DNA from: Verrucomicrobiota bacterium
GTDB taxonomy: Bacteria > Verrucomicrobiota > Verrucomicrobiia > Limisphaerales > J093
NCBI GenBank assembly: GCA_027493615.1
Contig: JAOSKK010000012.1
Location: forward strand, 186,001 to 250,000
DNA: 64,000 nt
Direction of reading: 5' to 3'
Part shown: piece by piece, positions 19,412 to 30,763 of the stretch
Position numbering within the stretch: the stretch's first letter is position 1
Layout of the letters: the number at the start of each line of letters is the position of its first letter
Translations under genes and position numbers: made by a program
The notes under the pieces: generated by a model
Databases searched by the model: none
Told to the model about the DNA's origin: nothing
The model's input: only the letters and a program-made list of their open reading frames with translations

Positions 19412-20893
19412 ATGAACAGTCGCCGTCTCTTCCTGAAGCAGGCCGGGATGCTGGCCGCCGCCACCTCCGCCGGTGCGCCGGCCGTGGTCCGGGCCGCCGA
19501 AGTCTCCCGCCAGGATGCCGATGCCATCCCCCGCCACATCATCCACCTCGTCGCCGACGGCACCAGCAGCGGCACGCTGACTCTGGGCGACTGTTTCTCG
19601 ACGATGACGCGCGGTCGGGGCTTGCGATGGCTCGAACTGGCGGGGCGGCCGGAGGTCGAGCAGGCTTTCATGAATGTGCGGTCGCTCAACTCGCTGGTGA
19701 CGGACTCAGCGGCGGCCTCCAGCGCCTGGGGCAGCGGTTCGCGGGTCATGAACGGGAGTCTGAACCTGTTGCCGGACGGCCGGAAGCTCCGCCCCCTGCA
19801 CCTGGTGTTCGGCGAGGCGGGCTGGAAACGCGGCCTGGTGACCACCACCGAGATCACGCACGCCACCCCCGCCGGCTTCGCTGCCACTGCCAAACGCGAA
19901 GAAGCCGAGTCCATTGCCGCCCAATACCTCGCGGCCCGCATCGAGGTGCTGCTCGGCGGCGGGAAGAAGTTCTTCGACCCGGCCCAGCGGACCGACAAGC
20001 GGGATCTATATGCGGATTACCGCACCGCCGGCTACGCGGTCATGACGCAGGCCAGCCAGCTCGACCAGGCCCACCTGGACCAGCCGTGGCTGGGCACTTT
20101 CAGTTCCAGCCACCTGCCCTACACCCTGGATCACCAGCACGACGCACGGCTCCGCAAAGAGGTCCCCACCCTCGCCCAGATGACCCGGCGCGCCCTGCAG
20201 AAACTGGGTCGCGAAGACCGGTTCCTCCTGCAGATCGAGGGCGGACGCGTGGACCACGCCGCGCACGCGAACGACATTGCGGCCGCCGTGCAGGACGTCG
20301 TGGCGTTCGACGAGGCCCTCGAGGCCTGTCTCGAGTTCCAGCGAGCCGAGCCGGGCACGCTCTTGATCATCACCACCGACCATGGCACGGCCAATCCCGG
20401 GTTGAACGGTTCCGGCGGCACGTTCGGCAGCAAGCCGCCGCTGTTTGCCAACGTGACGAAAGCCCGGGCCTCCTTCGGCGAGATCAGTCGCCGCGTGGGA
20501 AGCAATCCAGCGGCCGGCAAGATCCAGGAAGTGCTGGCGGAGACTACGGGCTACAAGGCGCCGGACCGCAAGGCAGCGTTCCTCGCCAGTTTCTTCGCCA
20601 AGAAAGGCCTGGTGATGTACGAGGCGATGAACTCGGTCTCGCTGCAATTGGGCCAGCTCCTCGCCAACCACAACGGCGTGGGCTGGACCGGCGGCGAACA
20701 CACGGCGGATTACGTGCCCGTCCTGGCGTTCGGGCCGGGCGCCGCGCGGTTCAAGGGATTCCTGCAGAACACCGATCTCTTCCACCAGTACGTCGCCCTC
20801 GCCCGCATCGATTTCCGCAACCCCGAAGTGCCGCTGCTGGCCGAGACCGGCCCTTCTGCTGCCAGCGTGGAAACCCTCGAGTCGTGGGTCTGA
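19412..20893 (+). CDS. Tat-exported alkaline phosphatase
   Basis: PhoA-superfamily phosphomonoesterase predicted in the periplasm. The leader MNSRRLFLKQAGMLAAATSA is a twin-arginine signal (SRRLFLK). Metal and active-site motifs are in order: HLVADGTSSG (metal Asp), VTDSAAASSAW (nucleophilic Ser in DSAA), THATPAGF, EGGRVDHAAHAND (metal Asp/His/His), TTDHGTANPG (metal Asp/His) and GEHTADYVPV (His near the end). At 493 residues it is of normal length. Its role is likely phosphate scavenging from organic phosphates. It is divergent from lipA with ~175 bp between; no clear pho box could be assigned by eye. Confidence 0.93.
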   Translation: MNSRRLFLKQAGMLAAATSAGAPAVVRAAEVSRQDADAIPRHIIHLVADGTSSGTLTLGDCFSTMTRGRGLRWLELAGRPEVEQAFMNVRSLNSLVTDSAAASSAWGSGSRVMNGSLNLLPDGRKLRPLHLVFGEAGWKRGLVTTTEITHATPAGFAATAKREEAESIAAQYLAARIEVLLGGGKKFFDPAQRTDKRDLYADYRTAGYAVMTQASQLDQAHLDQPWLGTFSSSHLPYTLDHQHDARLRKEVPTLAQMTRRALQKLGREDRFLLQIEGGRVDHAAHANDIAAAVQDVVAFDEALEACLEFQRAEPGTLLIITTDHGTANPGLNGSGGTFGSKPPLFANVTKARASFGEISRRVGSNPAAGKIQEVLAETTGYKAPDRKAAFLASFFAKKGLVMYEAMNSVSLQLGQLLANHNGVGWTGGEHTADYVPVLAFGPGAARFKGFLQNTDLFHQYVALARIDFRNPEVPLLAETGPSAASVETLESWV

Positions 20894-20915
20894 ACCGCGG
20901 GTGGAGGGCCGGGCC

Positions 20916-21674
20916 ATGCTGGCGCTCTTCTTCGAGTGGTTTTCCTGGCGCAGCCCGCTGCTCCTGCTCTTTGGCCTGTTCGCCTTGTGGATGCTGGTGG
21001 ACGCCCTCCGCCGCGGCGAGTGGCTGTGGGCGTTCTTCATCTTCCTGTTCGCGCCCCTCAACGCCCCGCTCTACTTCTTCCTCGTGTACCGCGCCACCGC
21101 CGGCCCGGTCCGCGGTTTCGAGTTGCCCGGCGTGCGCACCCGCGAGCGGATCCAGGAACTCCAGGACCGCATTCACCACCTCGACAACGCCCGCGACCAC
21201 GCCGACCTCGGCGATGTCTATTTCCAGCAAGGCAAGCTGGCCCCCGCCGAGGCCAGCTACCGGGCCGCGCTGGCACGGGAACCCGACGACCTCGACACCC
21301 GGGCGCACCTCGGGCAATGCCTCCTTCGCCAAGGACGCACGACCGAGGCTTTGCCCTGGCTCGAGCAGGTCTGTGCCGTCGAACCCGACCACGACTTCGG
21401 CCACACGCTCATGGCGCTGGCCGAAACTTATGCCGTGCTGGGTCGGGTGGAGGATGCCCGGACGGCCTGGCTCCGCGTGCTTGAGCACCACACCTACGCG
21501 CGGGCCCGGGTGCAACTGGCCGAACTCTGCTGGCGGCAGGGCGAGGCGGACCGCGCGCGGGCCGAGTTGCGCGAAGTGCTCAACGACGACGCACACGCCC
21601 CGGCCTTTCAACGGAAGCGCGAGCGCGTCTGGGTGGCCAAGGCCCGGAGCCTGCTCAAGCAGATCCCGGCCTGA
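20916..21674 (+). CDS. Membrane-anchored tetratricopeptide repeat protein
   Basis: The ATG at 20916 is preceded by a GGAGG sequence 7-11 nt upstream, favouring it over the in-frame GTG at 20901. Two hydrophobic helices in the first ~55 residues (SPLLLLFGLFALWMLVDALR and WAFFIFLFAPLNAPLYFFLV) resemble the small PLDc_N-type membrane module. Then comes a cytoplasmic solenoid of about four TPRs (ADLGDVYFQQGKLAPAEASY, LGQCLLRQGRTTEALPWLEQ). The product is 252 residues. It follows the phosphatase gene by 22 nt and is probably co-transcribed with it. Likely a scaffold; partner unknown. Confidence 0.75.
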   Translation: MLALFFEWFSWRSPLLLLFGLFALWMLVDALRRGEWLWAFFIFLFAPLNAPLYFFLVYRATAGPVRGFELPGVRTRERIQELQDRIHHLDNARDHADLGDVYFQQGKLAPAEASYRAALAREPDDLDTRAHLGQCLLRQGRTTEALPWLEQVCAVEPDHDFGHTLMALAETYAVLGRVEDARTAWLRVLEHHTYARARVQLAELCWRQGEADRARAELREVLNDDAHAPAFQRKRERVWVAKARSLLKQIPA

Positions 21675-21708
21675 ACGGGCCTGTCGACCAACCCGCCCGC
21701 CCCGAACC

Positions 21709-21842
21709 GTAGGCGCCGACGTCAGGAGGCGTCGTGAACGTAGGCGCCGACGTCAGGAGGCGTTTGGGGGCGTAGGTGCCGACGTCAGGAGGCTCCGGGG
21801 GGCTGACAGCAACCCACCTCGCCTCCGGACGTCGGCGCCTAC
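21709..21842. repeat. Cluster of four GTAGGCGCCGACGT repeats (three direct, one inverted)
   Basis: Copies start with GTAGGCGCCGACGTCAGGAG at 21709 and 21740. A one-base variant (GTAGGTGCCGACGTCAGGAG) is at 21772. A reverse-complement copy is at 21820-21842, so the last two can form a hairpin. A decayed fifth piece (TGCCGGCGCCTAA) touches the end of the aconitase gene. The array fills the gap between the convergent TPR and aconitase genes and may act as a bidirectional terminator or REP site. Confidence 0.85.
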
Positions 21843-21865
21843 GAGCGGGCAGGGGATGCCGGCGC

Positions 21866-24694
<2,829 letters not shown>

Positions 24695-25028
24695 AAGCCG
24701 CTGGTGCCGTCGTGTGATTTCAAAGGCCGAAAACCATGCGGACTGGGGTAAGGGCTGTCAAGCAGCGGTCCAAAGCCGTCAGCAACTCCAACTCAGCAAC
24801 TCAGCAATTCCGGTGCGCCCCCAAGCGGGCAGTCGCGGGAGTGCCCGGGTGGTTCCCAGCCTCGTTCCTGCCCTCTTTCCCATCCTCTGTAGGCGCCGAC
24901 GTGAGGAGGCGAGGGGTGTTGCTGCTGGCCCCCTGAGCGTCCTCACGTCGGCGCCTACGCTCCCAACGCCTCCCGACCTCGGCGTCTGCCGTGGGCCGCG
25001 GTTGCGTGTGGAGTAAGGAATCCCCGAT
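24695..25028. repeat. Intergenic region with a perfect 19-bp inverted repeat of the GTAGGCGCCGACGT family
   Basis: The 334-bp gap upstream of acnA holds no gene that I can support. At 24889-24907 (GTAGGCGCCGACGTGAGGA) and 24940-24958 lie perfect reverse complements with a 32-bp loop, matching the 21.7-kb family. This could be the terminator of the substrate-binding-protein operon that ends at 25029, or a mobile REP. The ~150 bp nearest acnA, where its promoter should lie, is slightly richer in A (around CAGCAACTCCAACTCAGCAA) with no clear -35/-10 pair. Confidence 0.8.
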
Positions 25029-26012
25029 CTACTCGAGCGGGTGGCCGCCCTGGGCCACGTTCTCCTTCGTGAACAGTCGCGAGCCCAACGTGATCTCCTT
25101 CTCCACCTTCTTACCCTGCAGGATCCGCAGCGCCGTCTCGATGGCTTCCGCCCCGCCCGTGGGATACTGGAAGGTCGCGTTGAGAATCCCCTGGCTTACG
25201 TAGGCCACGCCCTCCTGCGGCAGGGCATCGATCCCCACGAACTTGATCGCCTTTTCGCGACCCGCGGCCTTGGCCGCCAGGTACGCCCCGTGCGCGCCCG
25301 GGTCGTTGTGCGCGTAGACCAAGTCGATCTGGCTGAACCGCGACAGGGCCGATTCCATCTCCTTGCGCGCATCCGGCTCGAGCCACTTCATGTCGGCTTC
25401 GAAGATCACCTCGATCTCCGATCCGGCGATGCCTTCGCGGAAGCCCTGGTGGCGATCCTGGCCGGGCGTGCTGGTCATCAATCCCTTCAGCTCGACCACC
25501 TTGCCCCGGCCGCCCAGCGTCTCGCGGACCCATTGGCCGGCTGCTCTGCCGATCTTCCGGTTGTCGGCCCCGATGAAACACGTGTATTGATCACCGAGCA
25601 ACCGGCGGTCGAGCACGATCACCGGGATCCCGGCCGCCATGGCCCGGGCCACCGGCTCGGTCAGCGGCGCCGCTTCCTTGGGCGAGATGATGATCAAGTC
25701 CACCCGGGCGCTGACGAACTCCTCGACGTGCGCCCGCTGTTTCAGCGTGTCGTTCTGGGCATCCTTGAAGACCACCTTGAGGTTGGGGTGCCGCTCGGCC
25801 GCCGCCTTCACGTCGGCGTTCATCTGACCACGCCAAGGCTCACCCAGGTTGCACTGGCTCATGCCGACGGTGAACACCCGGCCCGCCGACGGGGTCCCCG
25901 AACCGGGCGTCGCCCCGGTGCGGGTGGGTTCCGCGGGTTTCCCGCAACCGGTGAGGGTGATGGCGACCGCGGCGGCCGCGGCGGCCAGGCAAAGCGTGGA
26001 GGTTTGTTTCAT
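25029..26012 (-). CDS. Sugar ABC transporter substrate-binding lipoprotein (periplasmic binding protein family 4)
   Basis: The start MKQTSTLCLAAAAAAVAITL leads to the lipobox LTGC at about residues 20-23. The body matches ribose/galactose-type binding proteins: FTVGMSQCNLGEPWRGQMNA, VDLIIISPKEAAPLTEPVARA, GIPVIVLDRRL, CFIGADNRKIGRAAGQW, AHNDPGAHGAYLAAKAAGR and a C-terminal TFQYPTGGAEAI. The product is 327 residues, normal for the family. No permease or ATPase gene is nearby, so it must partner with a distant transporter or act as a sensor. It lies 43 nt downstream of the SIS-domain gene in the same operon, which hints at an amino-sugar or sugar-phosphate ligand (inference). Confidence 0.88.
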   Translation of the reverse strand: MKQTSTLCLAAAAAAVAITLTGCGKPAEPTRTGATPGSGTPSAGRVFTVGMSQCNLGEPWRGQMNADVKAAAERHPNLKVVFKDAQNDTLKQRAHVEEFVSARVDLIIISPKEAAPLTEPVARAMAAGIPVIVLDRRLLGDQYTCFIGADNRKIGRAAGQWVRETLGGRGKVVELKGLMTSTPGQDRHQGFREGIAGSEIEVIFEADMKWLEPDARKEMESALSRFSQIDLVYAHNDPGAHGAYLAAKAAGREKAIKFVGIDALPQEGVAYVSQGILNATFQYPTGGAEAIETALRILQGKKVEKEITLGSRLFTKENVAQGGHPLE

Positions 26013-26055
26013 GGGCATCGTTGGGCGGAGGGTGGTGTTGAGGGCGACGTCAGGA

Positions 26056-26790
26056 TCAGAGGTGGCGGATCCGGCTCTTGTACTTCTGGAGCAGGCGGTC
26101 GTTGTGATCGTCGCCCTGCGTGTTGCTGCTGATGTACATCTCGGGGACGACACCGCGAGCCAGGGCGTGTTCGGTCGCCTGGACCAAGATGAGCTGGATG
26201 GCCAGCAGACCGATCATCGAGGAGGTCGAGCCGATGGCATCCGGCATGCCGGGCAAGCGCAGCCACGCGTCCCCGTTCGGCCCGCAGTTGTCGATGACGA
26301 CCTCGGCCACGTCGGCCAACTTCTTGCCTGAAGCGTGGCGGGAGGGCCAGGCATCGCTCTGGGCGCGGTTGAGGAGAGCCGCCACCCGCAGGCCCTTCTC
26401 CCGGCCCAACAGCGCCATCTCGATGGGCACGGCGTTGCGCCCGGAGTTGGACACCACGATCAGGACGTCGCCGGGCGCCACGGGGTACTGCGCCAGCAGG
26501 TCGGCGGCAAAACCGCTCTCGCGTTCAGTGTACGTCGCCTGGATGGCATTCTCATGCAGCATGATCCGCGGGTCGAGCATGGGCACCGCGTGGGCCAGAC
26601 CGCCGGCGCGATAGAACACCTCCTCGGCCACCAAATGCGAATGGCCCGTGCCGAAGACATACAACCAGCCGTCCCGGGCCAGCGCGTCGCCCAGCCAGCC
26701 AGCCACTGTGGCCAGGGCGTCCCACTGGGTCTCTCGAAATCGGGCAACGGTGGTCTGCACCGTCGCGAAGAATTGTTCCATGGCGTTCAT
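26056..26790 (-). CDS. SIS-domain sugar isomerase-like protein (UPF0309 type)
   Basis: Sugar-phosphate-binding SIS fold. The start [20 protein letters not shown] at 26790 gives 244 residues, the size of the UPF0309 family. Diagnostic stretches are VFGTGHSHLVAEEVFYRAGG, the phosphate-binding IVVSNSGRNAVPIEMALLGR, CGPNGDAWLRLPG and GSTSSMIGLLAIQLI. The ATG overlaps the TGA of the DAHP synthase gene by 4 nt (ATGA), indicating translational coupling. Family members are thought to act on phosphorylated amino sugars, but the reaction is not established; pairing with a sugar-binding lipoprotein downstream supports a catabolic role. Confidence 0.88.
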   Translation of the reverse strand: MNAMEQFFATVQTTVARFRETQWDALATVAGWLGDALARDGWLYVFGTGHSHLVAEEVFYRAGGLAHAVPMLDPRIMLHENAIQATYTERESGFAADLLAQYPVAPGDVLIVVSNSGRNAVPIEMALLGREKGLRVAALLNRAQSDAWPSRHASGKKLADVAEVVIDNCGPNGDAWLRLPGMPDAIGSTSSMIGLLAIQLILVQATEHALARGVVPEMYISSNTQGDDHNDRLLQKYKSRIRHL

Positions 26791-28204
26791 GTGGTGGGTC
26801 GATGTCCGTTGGGGGGGCGCGGGTTGCGGCCTTCGAAGCGCTTGGCGATGGCGAAAGCGACCTCCATGGCCTGCTCGTAGTTGAGGCGCGGATCGCACAG
26901 TGTTTGATAGGCCGTGTCGAGGTCGGATTCCTGGACGCCGCTGGCGCCGCCGACGCACTCGGTCACGCTCTCGGCCGTCAGCTCGCAATGCACGCCGGCG
27001 AGCCAGGAACCGGCCGAAAGATGGAGATCAATGGAATCGAGCACCTCGCTGAGGATCGCGTCCACGTGACGCGTCTTGCGGCCGCTGCGGGTGGACACCG
27101 TGTTCCCATGCATGGGATCACACATCCACGCCGGTTTGTGACCAGACTCGGCCACCGCCGTGATCAGCTCGGGCAGGCGGGCGCGCACCTGCTTGGCGCC
27201 GAGGCGGGCGATCAACACCAAGTCGCCCGGCTCGCGGTTGGCGTCCAGCACGTCCAGCAGGCGCAAGAGCTCGGAGGTCGTGATGTCGGGGCCAATCTTC
27301 ACCCCCACCGGGTTCCGGATGCCCCGGAAGTACTCCACGTGTGCGCCGTCCACCGCACGGGTGCGTTCGCCGATCCAGGGCAGATGACAACCGAGGTTAT
27401 ACCAGCCGGGGCGCCGGGGCACGCGGCGGGTGAGCGCCGTCTCATACGCCAGGCTCAGGCCTTCGTGGCTCGTGTAGAACTCGCTGTGCGTGAGCTGATC
27501 CATTTGTTGCCCCGTCAGGATCTCCATCAGCTCGATGGCGTTGGCCACAAACGCCACCCGCCGGTGGTAATTCTCCCGCGCCTCGGCGCTGAGCCCGGAC
27601 TTGCCCAGGAAATTGAGGTCCCAGTACTCGGGGTGATGCAGATCGGCAAACCCGCCCTCGACCAGGGCCCGGATGAAGTTGAGCGTCAGGGCCGCGTGTT
27701 GATAGGCCGCGACGAGCCGTTCGGGATCCGGCTGCCGCGCGGCGGGGGTGAACGCGGCGGAGTTGATCAGGTCGCCGAAGTACGACGGGAGGGTCACACC
27801 GTTACGCGTCTCGGTGGGGTTGGAACGCGGCTTGGCGTACTGCCCGGCGAACCGGCCGACACGGATGATGGGGCACTTGACGCCGTCGGTCAGCACCAGG
27901 CTCATTTGCAGGAGAATCTTGAGCTTGCTGGTGAGAATGTCCGGGCGGCATTCGTCGAACACCTCGGCGCAGTCGCCGCCCTGCAGGATGAACTGCCGCC
28001 CGGCCGCGGCCTCGGCGATGCGCGAGCGTAGCCGTTCGATCTCCCAACTGGTCACCAGGGGGGATAAGCCTGGATCCGCGCGAGGGCACTCTCGAGCGCC
28101 GCCGGGTCCGGGTAGGGGACGGCCTGCTGGACAGGATGGGTTTGCCAACTGGTCGGCGTCCAAGGGGACACCGGACGCGAGGTTGCACTGGTATCGGTTG
28201 CCAT
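26787..28204 (-). CDS. 3-deoxy-7-phosphoheptulonate synthase, class II (one frameshift)
   Basis: First step of the shikimate pathway (phosphoenolpyruvate plus erythrose 4-phosphate to DAHP). The class II signatures are clear: [39 protein letters not shown]-like [26 protein letters not shown] and [20 protein letters not shown]. The true N-terminus ([23 protein letters not shown] at 28204) is in another frame and joins at [14 protein letters not shown]. The join is a run of six C (minus strand, ~28058-28063) where seven would restore the frame. A single missing base in a homopolymer therefore explains the break, and I treat the gene as functional. The operon continues into the SIS gene. Confidence 0.92.
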
Positions 28205-28376
28205 CAACACGCGGAATCCTTCAACGTTTCCGAGCGGGCAGGTTTGCGGCAGCGGGCTCGTGATGCCAGTCAAAACTTCGTTCGGAATGAGCCCCCGAGA
28301 CCCAAGCCACCCGGCCACCCGGCTGGGTGTCCAGGCGGAGGTTGAGTCCGGGCGCAGGGTGTGGCACAAGAACGCC

Positions 28377-29122
28377 ATGTGCCCCACCGACCACCCAACG
28401 GCCGACGCCGTGAGGTCGCCACGCGGCTTCACGCTGATCGAACTCCTCGTGGTCATCGCCATTATCGCCGTGCTGGCCGGCATGCTGCTCCCCGCGTTGG
28501 GACGGGCCAAGGCCCGTGCCCAGGTGACAAGCTGCCAGAGCAACCAGCGTCAGATCGCCCTGGCGCTGGTGTTCTATGCCCTCGACAACCGCGGCTTCTT
28601 CCCGCCGCGCGCGGACCAGAACCGCTGGCCCACGCAGCTTCAGCCCGGCTACCAGGACGTCAAAGTCCTGCTCTGCCCGAACGACCTCACAAACCGCAAC
28701 CGACGCCTGACCACCGCCGCCACGACACGTCCCGTGGCCCCGGATGCCGCCCCCGCAGCTTCATCATCAACGGCTGGAACGATTACTTCCTCGAGGTGCT
28801 CCGGTTGCCGTTTGCCTCGCTCACCGGGAAATGCCTCCCGGAAAGTGCCCTCCGCCATCCCAGCGACACGATCGTGTTCGGCGAGAAGGTCAGCGGCTCC
28901 GAGCACTTCTACATGGACTGCTTCGAGGGACAGGGCAACGACGTGGACCAGATCGAGCGCGCCCGGCACTTGAGTGGCGGCCGGTCCTCGCAGGTCGGAT
29001 ACTCAAACTACGCCTTTGCCGATGGCAGCGCCCGGCTGGTCAAGCGCGGCCAATTGCTTTACCCGCTGAACCTGTGGATGGTCACGGACTACTGGCGCAC
29101 CAACCGGGTCTTCAGCAAGTGA
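28377..29122 (+). CDS. Prepilin-type N-terminal methylation domain protein (one frameshift)
   Basis: The start [20 protein letters not shown] is followed by a canonical type IV prepilin leader [20 protein letters not shown], then the usual [13 protein letters not shown] helix. After ~125 residues the frame changes at about 28750, in GCCGCCCCCGC, where a sixth C restores [18 protein letters not shown]. The chain then reads to [15 protein letters not shown] and stops at 29122. About 249 residues in total. Predicted to be a pseudopilin in the inner membrane, a paralogue of those at 5.3, 32.1 and 39.7 kb. It is divergent from the DAHP synthase gene. The 284 bp after it contain no gene that I can recognise. 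Confidence 0.85.
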
Positions 29123-29406
29123 ATGCGACCAAAGGGCGCCCCGAGCCCCGCCCCTCGACGCGGAGCCTTCGTTCCCTTCGTTGCCATCTGTCAGGAAGCT
29201 CGCGTCCCGTCTTCCGGGCCGGGTAACTCGCCGGACAGAATCTACAGAAGGCAGCCAAGGCAACCAAGCCTGAGGCCACAAGCCCGCGAGCATCACTGCC
29301 GTTTCCGCGTTCCTGTTGAATCCTGTCGTGTGACCGCGCGCGGGGCCGCGACGGCTAAACTTGTTGCGCCGGTGGCAGTACGTCCCTAGGCTTCGCGCTC
29401 CGACGC

Positions 29407-30273
29407 ATGAAAGTCTTCATTGACGGCAAGTACTATGACGAGCGACAGGCGAAGATCTCGGTCTTCGACCATGGTCTGCTTTACGGCGATGGGATTTTCG
29501 AGGGGATTCGCGCGTACAACGGCCGGGTGTTCAAGCTCAAGGAGCATCTGGACCGGCTGTTCTGGTCGGCGAAGGCCCTGCTCCTGAAGATTCCCATGAG
29601 CCACGCGGCACTCACGGCGGCGGTGGTCGAGACGTGCCGCCGGAATGACGTGCGGGACGGCTACATCCGGCTGTTGGTGACGCGCGGCGTCGGCACGCTC
29701 GGCCTGAACCCCAACCGCTGCAAGAAGCCGTCGATCATCATCATCGCCGGGACCATCCAGCTCTACCCGCGGTCCTTCTACGAAAAGGGCATGGAGATTG
29801 TGACCGTCCCGACGGCCCGCAATCTCCACAGCGCCCTGAATCCGGCGATCAAGTCCCTGAATTACCTCAACAATATCCTCGCCAAGATCGAGGCGAACAT
29901 CGCCGGCGTGGAAGAGGCCATCATGCTCAACGCCGAGGGTTACGTGGCGGAGTGCACGGGCGACAACCTTTTCATCCTCAAAGCCGGTCAACTGCTGACG
30001 CCGCCGCTCTCCGCGGGCGCCCTCTACGGCATCACCCGGGGCACCGTCATCGAACTGGCCCGCGAGGCAGGCATCCCGGTGAGCGAGGCCAATCTGACCC
30101 GCTACGACGTGTTTAATGCGGACGAGTGCTTCCTCACGGGCACCGGAGCCGAGATCGTGCCGGTCGTGAAGGTCGATGGCCGGGTGATCGGTTCGGGACG
30201 GCCCGGCACGGTGACCCGCCGGCTCGAGGAGAATTACCACGCGCTGACCCAGGTCTCGGGAGAACCCATCTAG
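29407..30273 (+). CDS. ilvE: Branched-chain amino acid aminotransferase
   Basis: Class IV PLP aminotransferase for the last step of Leu/Ile/Val synthesis. Key features in order: VFDHGLLYGDGIFEGIRAYN (substrate region), the arginine in RLLVTRGVG, the PLP-lysine motif NPAIKSLNYLNNILAKIEAN around residue 150, AEGYVAECTGDNLF (conserved Glu), and GALYGITRGTVIELA with the phosphate-binding loop. At 288 residues it has the compact archaeal/bacterial IlvE length. The start MKVFIDGKYYDERQAKISVF matches family N-termini. D-amino-acid transaminase is a less likely alternative. Confidence 0.9.
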   Translation: MKVFIDGKYYDERQAKISVFDHGLLYGDGIFEGIRAYNGRVFKLKEHLDRLFWSAKALLLKIPMSHAALTAAVVETCRRNDVRDGYIRLLVTRGVGTLGLNPNRCKKPSIIIIAGTIQLYPRSFYEKGMEIVTVPTARNLHSALNPAIKSLNYLNNILAKIEANIAGVEEAIMLNAEGYVAECTGDNLFILKAGQLLTPPLSAGALYGITRGTVIELAREAGIPVSEANLTRYDVFNADECFLTGTGAEIVPVVKVDGRVIGSGRPGTVTRRLEENYHALTQVSGEPI

Positions 30274-30326
30274 CGTGGCGCACCGGGCCCGGATGTTCCA
30301 TCCTCGGCATGAAACAGCGACAGACG

Positions 30327-30397
30327 GTAGGGGCCGACATGCGGAGGCGAAGTGGCGTTGGCCCTGGCCCGCAACGCCTCCTCACGTCGGCGCCTAC
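30327..30397. repeat. Inverted pair of GTAGG..CCGAC repeats (hairpin) 3' of ilvE
   Basis: The left arm, at 30327-30349, begins GTAGGGGCCGACATGCGGAG. The right arm, at 30375-30397, is the reverse complement of GTAGGCGCCGACGTGAGGAG plus GCG. The arms differ at four positions, and the loop is 25 bp. It is another member of the family at 21.7 and 24.9 kb and lies just after the ilvE stop, where it could act as a terminator. Confidence 0.75.
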
Positions 30398-30503
30398 AGC
30401 GGGTATGAGATTCCCAGGCTGGGCCCCTCGGCCGGCCGGGCTTCGGAGAAGTTGAGAAATCTGAAACCGTCCCGGGGTGTCCCGGGTTCAATCCACTGGC
30501 GAC

Positions 30504-30708
30504 ATGAAAGTCCTGTGTGCCTTTCTCGTGTGGTGCCTGTTGCTGGTGCTTTGCTGGCCGTTGGCCCTGCTGGCATTAGTGCTGTTCCCGCTCGTCTGGT
30601 TGCTTCTGCTGCCCTTCCGGCTGGCCGGAGCGGCGCTCGAAGGCGTTTTTGGCCCTGGTCCGCGCCGTTTTCCTGCTCCCCGCCCGACTGCTCGGGCATC
30701 GTCCCTAA
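30504..30708 (+). CDS. Small two-helix membrane protein (one frameshift)
   Basis: The ORF begins MKVLCAFLVWCLLLVLCWPL and is almost entirely hydrophobic through LLLLPFRLAGAALEGVF. Removing one G from TTTTGGCCC near 30650 lets it continue as ALVRAVFLLPARLLGHRP and stop at TAA (30706-30708), about 67 residues. The uncorrected frame instead yields a Pro/Arg/Ser-rich tail to 30758 with poorer codon use. Function unknown; not assignable to a family. It lies between ilvE and the epimerase gene on the same strand. Confidence 0.6.
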
Positions 30709-30763
30709 GCACGGTCGGGGACTTGGCTGAACCCCGGGCCAGCACCCCTTCCCGGTGACCGCC

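Noticed and set aside
18102..21842. Possible CRISPR arrays at 18.1 and 21.7 kb
   Set aside because: Two to four copies only, with uneven 8-26-bp gaps, one copy inverted, and no cas genes nearby.
30480..30500. tRNA-like TPsiC arm (GGGTTCAATCC)
   Set aside because: No acceptor stem or anticodon arm can be folded around it.
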